Assembly: GCA_022821725.1 (NCBI GenBank)
Contig: JAJEDB010000075.1
Coordinates: 36,814-100,813 of the forward strand
DNA length: 64,000 nt
Direction of reading: 5' to 3'
Origin: Candidatus Poribacteria bacterium
GTDB taxonomy: Bacteria; Poribacteria; WGA-4E; WGA-3G
The notes under the pieces were generated by a model, which was given only the letters and a program-made list of their open reading frames with translations, was not told where the DNA came from and made no database searches. The position numbers and the translations under genes were made by a program. Within the stretch, counting starts at the first letter, position 1, and each line of letters starts with the position of its first letter. This document shows positions 33,701-42,085 of the stretch, piece by piece.

Positions 33701-36672
33701 TATTGAAGGATGGAAGGATGGAAGAAACAGAAGGATGGAAGAAATGGAAGGATGGTAAGCTCTCCGAGGTTTCCAGTCTTCCATCCTTCCAATCCGACCC
33801 AAAAGCCATTGCTGTGCGCGGGGCTACAGAAAATAATCTCAAAAATATTGACATCGACATCCCACACCGAAAAATGACCGTATTGACCGGTGTGAGCGGT
33901 TCTGGTAAAACATCGCTTGCACTGGATACCGTTTATGCAGAAGGACAGCGCCGCTATATCGAAACGCTCAACACTTACGCCCGTCAGTTTATAGGACAGA
34001 TGGAAAAGCCGAAGGTCGCAAAGATTGATGGACTCTCGCCAGCGATTGCTATTTCGCACGCAAATGCTGGACAGAACCCAAGATCCACTGTCGCAACGAT
34101 TACGGAGATACACGATGGACTCCGCACGCTCTACGCCCGATGGGGTAAACCCTACTGTCCCGATTGCCAAGTGGAGGTCCAGGCACAGACAGCGGAAGAA
34201 ATAACGGAACAGGTTTTTGGAACCCTCCGCGAACAGCGGGTAGATGTCCTCGCACCGCTTACGAATTTCTTGCTGCTTCCGGAAGGTCAAGAAGGCGTGT
34301 CGAGGGGTAAAATTGTTGACGTAAATGCGGGTGAATCCGCCTACGGTTTGACGGGGAACGCGGATTATGCGGATGTGTTCAACCGATTACAACGAGCCGG
34401 ATTCGCACGCGTTCAAATTGATGGTGAAATCCATCGCCTTGATGAGGTTCCTCAACTGAGTAAGGGGATTCGTCATGAAATTTTTATCGTCGTCGATCGC
34501 GTTGAACTTATTGATGAAGAAAAGAGCCGGTTCACGGAAGCCGTTGAGTTAGCACTCCTCCAAAGTGGCGGATTTGTCCTCATTCAGGAGATGCGTTCTA
34601 CGAGGCGCGCATCTACAAAGACCAACCGATCTAAACGGAGAACAGCGAAAAACCGACAGCAGGATACCCGTATTAAAAAATTCTTCAGCGAACACGCGAT
34701 GTGCCCTTCTTGCGGAAGCAATTTCGGACAATTGACACCCCGACACTTCTCCTTTAATAACAAAATCGGGGCGTGCGAGGTCTGTGATGGACGCGGAAGG
34801 AACATGCACCCACCTTATGAGGCGTGCAAGCAGTGCCACGGCACACGACTCAAGCCCTTTCCGAGTTGTGTCAGATTTGAGGATATAACCGTCTCTGAAT
34901 TGATGGCGTTGTCAATTACCGAGATTGTTGAATTCCTCAACGCACGTCTGAAACAGATTGAAGTCCAAATCGCCGATGAGACACGGGACGATAAGGGAGC
35001 TCTCCCTGTTCCGAAAGGTGTGTCGACCTCAAGAGCAACACATCCGGCACTTCACATTCATACGTCACCTGAGTTTGAAGCCGAAGTCCTGAGCCAAATC
35101 CAGACCCGGCTCCAGTTCTTGGAAAATATTGGGCTCGGCTATCTTGCCTTAGAACGTGGGGCACCGACCCTGTCGGGGGGTGAAATGCGCAGAATCCGCC
35201 TCGCAAGTCAACTCGGCAGCGGTCTCACAGGTGTGACCTACATTCTCGATGAACCGAGTATCGGTTTACACCCCCGCGACCAAGAACGCCTCATCGCTGC
35301 GCTCAGGAAACTTCGCGATATCGGCAACAGCGTCCTTGTCGTTGAACACGACCGCGATACAATATTAGCCGCTGATCATGTGATTGATTTCGGTCCCCAA
35401 GCGGGCAAAAGCGGGGGCGAGATCGTCGCTATCGGCACACCAGACACATTTCAGGAATCAGTGATTAGCACGCAACCGATAGTCCCTAACGAAAGAGAGG
35501 ACGACTCCAGCGCAGGCAACCCGCAAGGTGAAACTAAAAAATCCTTGACGCACGCCTATCTTTCCAATGAAGTGGAGATTCCTGTTCCGAAAGAACGACG
35601 CAAAGGCACAGGCAAACAGTTAGCAATATTCGGGGCGAAAACGAACAATCTGAAGAACATTGATGTCAAGATTCCACTCGGAACGCTCACTTGTGTAACC
35701 GGTGTTTCCGGGTGCGGAAAGAGTTCCTTCGTTGAAGGCACCCTAAAACCCGCGCTTGAAAGTCGGAGTTCTATCAAAACCGGTGATCCGGAAGACCATC
35801 GCTATACCCATTATCTCGGCGATGGCAACCGAGAACCCAGATATAACGACTATGGACAACCGGAATATGAACGCATCCGCGGTGTGAGTCATATCAAACG
35901 TCTCATCAATGTAGACCAAAAGGCGATCGGGGAAACACCGCGTTCCAATCCAGCGACGTATACCGATCTGTTCACGAAAATCCGTGAACTCTTTGCTGAG
36001 CAACACGACGCAAAGATGCGAGGATATAGTATGGGTATGTTCAGTTTCAATCTTGCACACGGACAGTGTCATGTGTGTGAGGGACACCGTTTCAATCGCG
36101 TCGAGATGCATTTCCTCCCCGATGTATGGATGCCGTGTGAGGCCTGTAACGGCACCGGTTATAGCATGGAGACCCTTGAAATCCGTTACAACGGCAAAAA
36201 TATCGCTGAAGTCCTAAATATGACGGTGGATGAGGCACTCGCCTTCTTCAGTGAGACTCCACGCATCTGCCGCACACTCCAGATGTTAGCAGATGTTGGT
36301 TTGGGTTACGTTGAATTAGGGCAATCTGCAACGACCCTCTCCGGCGGTGAAGCACAGCGCGTCAAACTTGCGAAGGAATTGGCACGTCGCCAAACGGGTT
36401 CAACGCTCTATATCATGGACGAACCCACGACCGGACTCCATTTTGACGACATCCAAAAACTCCTCAAAGTGCTGAACCGACTCGTCGATGCTGGCAACAC
36501 GATTATCGCTGTTGAACATAACATCGACGTTATCAAATCCGCCGATTGGATCGTTGACTTGGGACCGGAAGGCAGTAAAGGTGGCGGAGAAGTCGTTGCG
36601 ATGGGCACACCAGAGGAGGTCGCTTCGGTCCAAGCATCCCACACTGCACGTTTCTTACGCGATGTTTTGTAG
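30724..36672 (+). CDS. uvrA: Tandemly duplicated UvrA (two UvrA units, four ABC ATPase modules)
   Basis: Damage-recognition ATPase of excision repair, but 1982 residues instead of about 950. Unit 1 (1-990) and unit 2 (about 1020-1982) each contain a complete UvrA. There are four Walker A motifs (GVSGSGKSS twice, GVSGSGKTS, GVSGCGKSS), four ABC signatures (LSGGEAQRI or near variants), and zinc-finger cysteines in each unit. The linker (DGRMEETEGWKKWKDGK) is encoded by an inverted repeat. Unit 1 carries a basic insert (GRKRRGKKRRRRKRK, about residue 395). A repeat-derived SSAGNPQGETKKS lies in unit 2. Tandem UvrA is known in Chlamydiae. AAATAGTTAAAAAG precedes the ATG. Confidence 0.95.
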   Translation: MTEESIFVQGAREHNLRNIDVQLPKDKLIVFTGVSGSGKSSMAIDTVYAEGQRRYIESLSAYARQFLGQLGKPDVDEIVGLSPSIAIDQGSTGHNPRSTVATVTEVYDYLRVLYARVGQFHCPECGREVGSQTPADIVQALLDYPERTRLIILAPILRGSRGAHERELEDLRKAGFARLRIDGEIYELRPGLTLTPNQRHDIDVVIDRIVIKDGCEPRLVQAVETALMRGDGSLLVHVVPIEGEGSPFASEEDDLLFSEDHTCAHCRISFVKPEPRHFSFNNPDGMCEKCRGLGVQMGISPKLIVPDDTRSIMQGAISLWGPLNTRNTAREQVIAEALAKHLGFNLKTPWKDLTPEQQHAILYGTGDTVLTITAPNRGTETDTAPRSTGNTGRKRRGKKRRRRKRKPQQQQRHYRVHFHGIIPTEEQRYHFEDAEADENMLPDYFVKMPCRTCEGTRLNPWVKAVTIGDTSITDVLEMSIQDASKFFDALVLPAREAFIASELLKEIRGRIGFLMDVGLGYLTLARPAPTLSGGEAQRIRLASQVGAGLRDVTYVLDEPSIGLHPRDHAGLLMTLLNLRDQGNTVIVVEHDEATMLVADLIVDFGPGAGIKGGKITDIGTPAQFMQESHTLTAQYLRGDKVIVQPESRRPIGDKWVQICNARQNNLQGISPKIPVGTLCCVTGVSGSGKSSLIHDILYSALARDLMKAKTVPGDYDDIRGIIEEKNVPVSEVIDKIINIDMAPIGRTPRSNAATYTKVFDAIRALYAGLPEAKLRGYKPGRFSFNVAGGRCEACSGNGAKKVDMGLLSDVWVACEVCEGKRFNSETLAIKYKGKNISEVLEMDIDTALTHFADIPKVARGLKLLHDVGLDYIKLGQPAPTLSGGEAQRIKLSRELSKRGTGKTLYILDEPTTGLHFDDVNKLLTILHRLVDDGNTVVVVEHNLEVVNSADYLIDLGPEGGIGGGTIVAVGTPEQIAEIPESYTGRALQGDFEILKDGRMEETEGWKKWKDGKLSEVSSLPSFQSDPKAIAVRGATENNLKNIDIDIPHRKMTVLTGVSGSGKTSLALDTVYAEGQRRYIETLNTYARQFIGQMEKPKVAKIDGLSPAIAISHANAGQNPRSTVATITEIHDGLRTLYARWGKPYCPDCQVEVQAQTAEEITEQVFGTLREQRVDVLAPLTNFLLLPEGQEGVSRGKIVDVNAGESAYGLTGNADYADVFNRLQRAGFARVQIDGEIHRLDEVPQLSKGIRHEIFIVVDRVELIDEEKSRFTEAVELALLQSGGFVLIQEMRSTRRASTKTNRSKRRTAKNRQQDTRIKKFFSEHAMCPSCGSNFGQLTPRHFSFNNKIGACEVCDGRGRNMHPPYEACKQCHGTRLKPFPSCVRFEDITVSELMALSITEIVEFLNARLKQIEVQIADETRDDKGALPVPKGVSTSRATHPALHIHTSPEFEAEVLSQIQTRLQFLENIGLGYLALERGAPTLSGGEMRRIRLASQLGSGLTGVTYILDEPSIGLHPRDQERLIAALRKLRDIGNSVLVVEHDRDTILAADHVIDFGPQAGKSGGEIVAIGTPDTFQESVISTQPIVPNEREDDSSAGNPQGETKKSLTHAYLSNEVEIPVPKERRKGTGKQLAIFGAKTNNLKNIDVKIPLGTLTCVTGVSGCGKSSFVEGTLKPALESRSSIKTGDPEDHRYTHYLGDGNREPRYNDYGQPEYERIRGVSHIKRLINVDQKAIGETPRSNPATYTDLFTKIRELFAEQHDAKMRGYSMGMFSFNLAHGQCHVCEGHRFNRVEMHFLPDVWMPCEACNGTGYSMETLEIRYNGKNIAEVLNMTVDEALAFFSETPRICRTLQMLADVGLGYVELGQSATTLSGGEAQRVKLAKELARRQTGSTLYIMDEPTTGLHFDDIQKLLKVLNRLVDAGNTIIAVEHNIDVIKSADWIVDLGPEGSKGGGEVVAMGTPEEVASVQASHTARFLRDVL
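33706..33798 (+). repeat. Inverted GGAAGGATGGAAG repeat forming the UvrA linker
   Basis: Several GGATGGAAG units at 33711-33755 face CTTCCATCCTTCC at about 33778-33792, giving a long imperfect hairpin exactly at the junction of the two UvrA units. It is translated in frame as a charged linker. Confidence 0.65.
35511..35541 (+). repeat. R-family tail segment inside uvrA
   Basis: CGCAGGCAACCCGCAAGGTGAAACTAAAAAA: the right hairpin arm (CGCAGGC) and the CCGCAAGG-AAAAA tail of the R family. It is read in the frame N-P-Q-G-x-x-K-K, the same frame as in trpB, and lies in a non-conserved loop of UvrA unit 2. Confidence 0.65.
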
Positions 36673-36751
36673 AACGTTTTTGATAAAACCTTGACAAATT
36701 CTGAAATGTATGGAATGATAATATACTGTATCTATTTAAAGATGCGTATCC

Positions 36752-37603
36752 ATGATGCAGATTCCAGATTACTATCAAGTCTTAGAGGTCGAACGGGATG
36801 CCACCGCTCGCGAAATAAAGAGTGCCTATCGGAAACTCGCAAAACGTTATCATCCGGATAAAAATCCGGAGCGGACTGCTTTTGCAGAGAAGATGTTCCG
36901 CGAAGTCTGTAGTGCCTATAACACGCTCCAAGACAAAAAACGGAAATCTGACTATGATCGCACCCTCCGAACGATCGAACGGCAGCAGCGGTCCCATGAA
37001 GTCTATCTCGACAGGCTGAATAGGCTCAACCAGACCTATGCTAAGTTGGAATTGCTGTTGCAAGCATTGCTCCATCACAAGTATGAGACAGGCATTTCTA
37101 TGTATGAGCAGCTGCAACACCGCTCTCAGGAAATTGGGAAAGAATGGCGTATCGACGACTTTCTCAGCTATGAAGAGAGTCGGGACTGTGAGTTTCTCGT
37201 CGCTGAAGCATACCAGAGACTCGGATTTTCTAATGGCGACCGAGATCGCTCCCACAAAATTGAGCAGGCAATGCTAATGTATGAATCCCTGTTGTCTGCC
37301 GAAACAGAGCGTCCCTGTTTCAGGCACTTCATCCGAGAAGTCAAAGACCGTCTCAAATTTATCTATCTCTATCATTTCAGTGTTGAGGGGTATGACCAAA
37401 CCCATCCAATTCCGTTGACGAAGATCCGTGAACTCAAACTCTCGAAACGCGAGACCGCTTGGATGTACAAAAAAATTGCGGAATTCTACGTTGAAATTGA
37501 TCGGTTCCCAGAAGCTCGAACCGTTTTGAAAATGGCATTTGAATTGCAACCCGGCCTTACCGGTGCCAAGAAAATCTGCCAAACACTCAATATGGGATAT
37601 TAG
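36752..37603 (+). CDS. J-domain protein with helical (TPR-like) C-terminus
   Basis: DnaJ-type Hsp70 co-chaperone, 283 residues. The J domain occupies residues 5-70 (DYYQVLEVERDATAREI, HPDKNPERT with the HPD motif, YDRTL). There is no G/F region or zinc finger, so it is not DnaJ itself. The remaining 210 residues are helical and end with FPEARTVLKMAFELQPG, a TPR-like unit. Two ATGs in a row (36752, 36755). A TTGACA at 36691 may be its -35 box, but the -10 is unclear. It could recruit DnaK to an unknown partner. Confidence 0.8.
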   Translation: MMQIPDYYQVLEVERDATAREIKSAYRKLAKRYHPDKNPERTAFAEKMFREVCSAYNTLQDKKRKSDYDRTLRTIERQQRSHEVYLDRLNRLNQTYAKLELLLQALLHHKYETGISMYEQLQHRSQEIGKEWRIDDFLSYEESRDCEFLVAEAYQRLGFSNGDRDRSHKIEQAMLMYESLLSAETERPCFRHFIREVKDRLKFIYLYHFSVEGYDQTHPIPLTKIRELKLSKRETAWMYKKIAEFYVEIDRFPEARTVLKMAFELQPGLTGAKKICQTLNMGY

Positions 37604-37788
37604 TTATCAGTTTTCGGTTATCAGCAGTCGAGCAGATATGGACAGAAACCGTATCACCTGCTTTGAAAACCTTTGAGACGATGAAAAATCCAGAAGAATC
37701 GCCACCGGAAGATTCACAATGGTTCCGCCAGTGCAAACTTCCGGAACTTTCCTAACGCCCTGACCGAACCGCAAGGAACAATAAAAAG
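37604..37788 (+). repeat. CAGTTTTCGGTTATCAG repeat and R-family tail before a PhyH gene
   Basis: TTATCAGTTTTCGGTTATCAG at 37605-37625 recurs at 38548-38572, and a variant lies at 54909-54935. At 37761-37788 the R-family tail TGACCGAACCGCAAGG-AACAATAAAAAG runs directly into the ATG at 37789 and provides its SD. Confidence 0.65.
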
Positions 37789-38538
37789 ATGGAAACCACA
37801 AACGGACAACTCGCTGAAACTTATCAGAAAGACGGATTTCTGACCGGTATTCGTATTTCTGATGAAGATGAAGCAACGCGTCATCGGCACGCCTACAATG
37901 CGTTGGAAGCAGAGGTCGGTGCAGAGAAATGTGAAATCGGGCTCGTTGATTGGCATTTCGATTACCAATTTATCTGGGAAATCGCAACACATCCAAAAAT
38001 CGTAGATGTCATCGAAGCACTTATCGGTCCCGATGTGATGCTGTTAGCCACGCATTTCTTCTGCAAATACGGTCCCCGCGACAAATTCGTGGCGTGGCAC
38101 CAAGATGTGACGTATTGGGGACTTGAACCGCCGGACGCAATCACCGCTTGGTATGCCATAGACGACAGTGATACAGGGAACGGCTGCATGCAGGTAATCC
38201 CCGGAAGCCATCAGCGTGGCATCAAGAAACACGGGACATCTGAGCAGGCAGGCAACCTACTGAGTATCAATCAGGAGGTTCCGGTCACGGAAACGGAGGC
38301 GGAAACCGCAGTAGATTTGGTCCTAAAAGCCGGTGAGATGTCCATCCACCACGGGCAGATGATTCACGGTAGCCTCCCGAACCATTCCACGCGTCGGAGG
38401 TGTGGCTTGACGGTTCGCTATATTGATCCATCGGTGCGGCAGGCAGAAGAGAATTCACTGAAACGTCCTTGGAAACCGATTCTACTGCGCGGCGAAGACC
38501 GATACCAGAATTTCACAACTGTCCCGAATCCATTTTAA
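37789..38538 (+). CDS. Phytanoyl-CoA dioxygenase family protein (4)
   Basis: Fe(II)/2-oxoglutarate oxygenase of the PhyH family, 249 residues. AWHQDVTYW gives the HxD motif near residue 104. PGSHQRG follows, MIHGSLPNHSTRRR contains the distal His (about residue 186) and the 2-oxoglutarate Arg. Its translation start is set by an R-family repeat tail. It precedes a sarcosine-oxidase-like gene by 125 nt, so the two may act in one pathway on an N-methylated or hydroxylated compound (inference from position only). Confidence 0.87.
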   Translation: METTNGQLAETYQKDGFLTGIRISDEDEATRHRHAYNALEAEVGAEKCEIGLVDWHFDYQFIWEIATHPKIVDVIEALIGPDVMLLATHFFCKYGPRDKFVAWHQDVTYWGLEPPDAITAWYAIDDSDTGNGCMQVIPGSHQRGIKKHGTSEQAGNLLSINQEVPVTETEAETAVDLVLKAGEMSIHHGQMIHGSLPNHSTRRRCGLTVRYIDPSVRQAEENSLKRPWKPILLRGEDRYQNFTTVPNPF

Positions 38539-38663
38539 TAGTTTTCGGTTGTCAGTTTTCGGTTATCAGTTAAGAGGTTTTCGTTTAATAAAACCCTCTT
38601 GTAACGGACAACTGAAAGTGTTGACCAGCAACCCACACTGACAACTATTAAAACTCTAAAAAA

Positions 38664-39836
38664 ATGCAATCTCGTATATACGATACCATTATTGTTGGTG
38701 CCGGTGGGATGGGGAGTGCGACCGCATACCATCTCGCGAAATCTGGCGTAGACGTGCTTGTCTTAGAACAGTTTCAGCGTGGACACACGTTCGGCAGTTC
38801 GCACGGTGAAACCCGGATTATCCGATTCTTCTACGATAAACCCTTCTACACCGAATTGATGAAAACCGCTTACACCGAATGGCGCGACCTCGAATCGGTA
38901 TCGGGGAAACCGCTGCTGTTTATCACAGGGAGTGTCGGTATCGGCGCAAAGGGAAACCCCTATGGACGCGCGACACGGCAAAGCTTAGATGCCGCAGGCG
39001 TTGAATCCGAGTGGTGGGATGCGGCACAGTTAGCAGAACGTTTTCCGCAATTCCGATTGACGGATGATATGGAGATCCTTTATCAGAAGGACACAGGTTT
39101 TCTCCGTGCCGCCGAGTGTGTCTCCACCCACTTGCGGTTGGCAGAACAACACGGTGCGGAAATCCGGGAGGAGACCCAGGTAACCGACATCAATTGGCAG
39201 ACAGATGTGCCAACTGTTCGGACCGAAAACACCCAATTTCAGGGTAGGAAAGTCATCGTGACAGCCGGTGCTTGGGCTGGCACCCTACTCGCGGAATTGA
39301 ATCTCCCGCTCACGGTTACAAAACAACAGGTATGCTACTATCAACCCACAGACAGCGAACGTTTCCAGCCAGACCGGTTTCCAGTCTTTACGGAAGTGAC
39401 CCCTGATGGGGAATTCATCTATGCTGTTCCGGCTTTTGGTGCTTTTGATAAAGGGGGCGGGGTGAAAATTGCACGGCATGGAAGAGGACAGGTCATCTCC
39501 CCTGATACACCCGAACGCACGCCTGATGCAGATTACACTGCTCATATAGATGCTTACGTCCAAGAACGCCTCCCAGAACTTGGAAAAACCACGCATACCG
39601 AGGTCTGCCTCTATACTGAAACGCCAGACGAAGACTTTATCATTGACGCACACCCGCACTGTCCCGATCTGCTGATTGCGGCAGGTTTTTCAGGGCACGG
39701 CTTCAAGTTTTGTGCCCTCGTCGGACGTATTCTGAGCGAACTCGTCCAGACCGGTAAGACCGGTTTTGACATTTATCCATTTCGTATTGACCGAGAACAC
39801 AAAATCTCAAGCGGTATTCCAAGGTTGCAATCATGA
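38664..39836 (+). CDS. Monomeric sarcosine oxidase / N-methyltryptophan oxidase-like flavoprotein
   Basis: FAD-dependent amine oxidase of the MSOX/SolA type, 390 residues. The dinucleotide motif IIVGAGGMGS is at residues 9-18, FGSSHGETRIIR binds FAD, and HTEVCLYTETPDEDFIID contains the Cys that carries covalent FAD in MSOX. The C-terminal AAGFSGHGFKF is typical. It would oxidatively demethylate a secondary amine such as sarcosine, giving formaldehyde and peroxide. The gene after it overlaps by 4 nt (ATGA), so the two are translationally coupled. Confidence 0.85.
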   Translation: MQSRIYDTIIVGAGGMGSATAYHLAKSGVDVLVLEQFQRGHTFGSSHGETRIIRFFYDKPFYTELMKTAYTEWRDLESVSGKPLLFITGSVGIGAKGNPYGRATRQSLDAAGVESEWWDAAQLAERFPQFRLTDDMEILYQKDTGFLRAAECVSTHLRLAEQHGAEIREETQVTDINWQTDVPTVRTENTQFQGRKVIVTAGAWAGTLLAELNLPLTVTKQQVCYYQPTDSERFQPDRFPVFTEVTPDGEFIYAVPAFGAFDKGGGVKIARHGRGQVISPDTPERTPDADYTAHIDAYVQERLPELGKTTHTEVCLYTETPDEDFIIDAHPHCPDLLIAAGFSGHGFKFCALVGRILSELVQTGKTGFDIYPFRIDREHKISSGIPRLQS

Positions 39837-41302
39837 CGAAGCAGATGCGAATACAACTAATTGTGGGTGTGGTTTCCATTGGTGTTGTGTTAATCTGCGT
39901 TGTGTTGTTCTTCCCCATGCCGCGCGGTTCCGATCTCACTATCCAAGCACCCGCCCCGCCGTGGGAAGTTACACCTGCTCCCTTGCCGTCACCGCTCCTT
40001 TCAGTCATTGCTGTAAAGGCGAATGTGCCCATACAGGATGTCAAAACGTTAGCGGAATCCGAGCTCAGAGACTATCTCAGCAAACCCATCCAACGAAAAG
40101 AGGGCGCGATTACATACGCGATTAAACTGAATCTTGATTCTCTCACGATGACGGGATCGTCAGACGGGACTATATCCGTAAACGTTCCGTTCCAGTTCAG
40201 CGGGTGGGCACGCGTTTCGAAAAAAATCTTCGGGCAGGTCGTCCAGCAACGTGAAGGTATCGAAGGCACCGCGACCGCCTCACTCACCCTTGCCCCAACA
40301 CTTAACTCGGATTGGCGTATCACCGCCGAAACGACCTCTGATATTTCCATCCAGAAAGCCGAAATAAAGATTTTGGGTATCACAATTTCGGTGCGTCGGA
40401 TTCTGACCGAATTGGTGCGGGAGGCAGTCCTTCCTAAATTAGAAAACCTCATCGTCACATACATCACTAACATAGACATAAAGACTCGCGTCGCCGGTTT
40501 ATGGACAAAACTTCACGAGCCGATAGTTATCAATCAAGACCCGCACATCACGCTCACCATAGAGCCGCTGAAAATCCTCGCGCAGCAGCTGACGAGTGAC
40601 GGGAAAATACTCTCGTTCAGCCTCGGCATAGAAACCTATATTCAGGCGAATATGGGAGATGCATTAACGGATGCTCCCGATACTACGACTGCCGATTTGC
40701 CAGACATTCAGTTCGTGGATGCCCTTGAATCCGGCTATCATGTCATGGCACCGATTGAAATACCCTACGTCGCTGTTGAAGGTTTCGCCAAACCCCATGT
40801 TGAAAAATCGCACGAACTCAAAGGGATTGATACACGTGTTAAAAATTTGACCCTCTACGGCAGCGGCACCCAACTCGCCGCAGGGATTGCATTCAGTATG
40901 CCCGCATTAGGTGCCGAGGGACAACTCTATCTGCTCGGGACACCCGTGTATGACGCGACGGCGATGTCCGTTTCTGTTGCTGAATTCGACTATACACTGA
41001 CGACACGGAGTCTACTCTTGGATATTGCACAAACCGTCGGCGCGGGCTTCTTTCCGGACCTCCGCGCGACAGTCGAAGAGAAGCTTGTCTTTCCATTAGA
41101 AGATCGGCTCACCGAACTCCATAAGAAGTTAGCGGAGGTCATTGCAGAACGCCGGATCGGTTCGTCCGTCGTTTTGCGTGGCACCGTAGATACCATTACA
41201 CCGGAGGCACTTTACCTCACGCAGACAGGTGTGCATATCCCATTCCGCTTACAGGGCGATCTTACCTGTGAGGTGAATATTAGTTCTTCTCAGTTTCCAT
41301 AA
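39833..41302 (+). CDS. DUF4403 family membrane-anchored protein
   Basis: 489 residues. An N-terminal membrane helix (about 7-28, IQLIVGVVSIGVVLICVVLFF) anchors a large extracytoplasmic beta-rich domain. Features that recall DUF4403 are the opening SPLLSVIAVKANVPIQ, repeated amphipathic strands, and GQLYLLGTPVYDATAMSVSVAEFDYTL near residue 360. The function of DUF4403 is unknown; a lipid-binding (BPI/SMP-like) role has been suggested from fold similarity. It starts within the stop of the upstream flavoprotein gene. Confidence 0.65.
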   Translation: MTKQMRIQLIVGVVSIGVVLICVVLFFPMPRGSDLTIQAPAPPWEVTPAPLPSPLLSVIAVKANVPIQDVKTLAESELRDYLSKPIQRKEGAITYAIKLNLDSLTMTGSSDGTISVNVPFQFSGWARVSKKIFGQVVQQREGIEGTATASLTLAPTLNSDWRITAETTSDISIQKAEIKILGITISVRRILTELVREAVLPKLENLIVTYITNIDIKTRVAGLWTKLHEPIVINQDPHITLTIEPLKILAQQLTSDGKILSFSLGIETYIQANMGDALTDAPDTTTADLPDIQFVDALESGYHVMAPIEIPYVAVEGFAKPHVEKSHELKGIDTRVKNLTLYGSGTQLAAGIAFSMPALGAEGQLYLLGTPVYDATAMSVSVAEFDYTLTTRSLLLDIAQTVGAGFFPDLRATVEEKLVFPLEDRLTELHKKLAEVIAERRIGSSVVLRGTVDTITPEALYLTQTGVHIPFRLQGDLTCEVNISSSQFP

Positions 41303-41327
41303 TTTTCGTTGTTGTGCTTCTTTTTGC

Positions 41328-41356
41328 TTGACATTCGGGGAAATTTCAGGCATACT
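41328..41356 (+). promoter_or_regulatory. sigma70-type promoter of the DUF433/DUF5615 pair
   Basis: TTGACA at 41328-41333, 17-nt spacer, CATACT at 41351-41356. Just after it, TAAGGAGGTGATC (41357-41369) is complementary to the 3' end of 16S rRNA over 12 nt. The nearest start inside it is GTG 41364, giving a 14-codon frame to TAG at 41408; the real antitoxin start is at 41420. Confidence 0.5.
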
Positions 41357-41419
41357 TAAGGAGGTGATCGACAGTATCTACAATTCTGTTGGGATTTTTG
41401 GGATTTAGGAGGCAAGGAG

Positions 41420-41713
41420 ATGAATCACTATAAGGGGATTATTACCGTTGAACCGGACAAACGCAGCGGACAGCCGTGTATTCGGGGAATGCGGATCACT
41501 GTGTACGATGTTTTTGAATATCTGGCATCCGGTATGACAGTCGCGGAAGTCCTTGATGATTTCCCTGAACTCACCGAGACAGACATTCGTGCCTGTTTTG
41601 CGTATGCCGCAGACAAAGAAAAATCGCAGATGGTTGTTTACACGAATGAAACTTCTGTTCGACCAGAACCTATCGGATCAACTGGTAACGCTGCTGGCGG
41701 ATCTATTTCCTAA
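41420..41713 (+). CDS. DUF433 antitoxin
   Basis: 97 residues. The DUF433 core is complete: ITVEPDKRSGQPCIRGMRITVYDVFEYLASGMTV and VLDDFPELTETDIRACFAYAADKE, a helix-turn-helix-like antitoxin domain. The last 20 residues (PIGSTGNAAGGSIS) are low-complexity and result from overlap with the toxin reading frame. AAGGAG before the ATG. Typical partner of DUF5615 toxins. Confidence 0.85.
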   Translation: MNHYKGIITVEPDKRSGQPCIRGMRITVYDVFEYLASGMTVAEVLDDFPELTETDIRACFAYAADKEKSQMVVYTNETSVRPEPIGSTGNAAGGSIS

Positions 41714-41987
41714 TTCTATACACGTCAAAACTATCGGATTAAATACAGCAACGGATACCGAGTTATGGAATTATGCCCGGGACAACGACTACCTTATCGT
41801 GTCAAAGGACACAGACTTTAGTAAGAGAAGTGCTGTTCAAGGGTATCCTCCAAAGGTAATTTGGCTCGGGCTTGGGAATTGTCCGACTCGCACTGTTGAA
41901 GACATGTTAAGAAACCATTACTTGAACCTTGAAGCCTTTGCAAAAGATCCAGACCAAGGATTGTTTGTTCTGCTGTCTTCTGCTTAA
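41646..41987 (+). CDS. DUF5615 (PIN-like) toxin
   Basis: 113 residues, Mut7-C/PIN-like ribonuclease fold. MKLLFDQNLSDQLV carries the first Asp, DNDYLIVSKDTDFSKRS the next acidic cluster, and VIWLGLGNC the core strand. It begins 68 nt inside the antitoxin frame, the usual overlapping arrangement of this pair, so both come from one mRNA. The ATG at 41646 is the family start; the longer frame upstream is antitoxin DNA. Confidence 0.85.
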   Translation: MKLLFDQNLSDQLVTLLADLFPNSIHVKTIGLNTATDTELWNYARDNDYLIVSKDTDFSKRSAVQGYPPKVIWLGLGNCPTRTVEDMLRNHYLNLEAFAKDPDQGLFVLLSSA

Positions 41988-42085
41988 ACCCCGGTACGGG
42001 GCTTCTTCCAGTAGTTATACCCATAGAACTTCCACACCAGCAAGTCCGACTACCCAGTTTAGATTTTACGATGAGGAGCCCCACG

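Noticed and set aside
33463..34290. Minus-strand frame opposite the middle of uvrA
   Set aside because: Antisense to conserved ABC and zinc-finger motifs of UvrA; it has no domain of its own.
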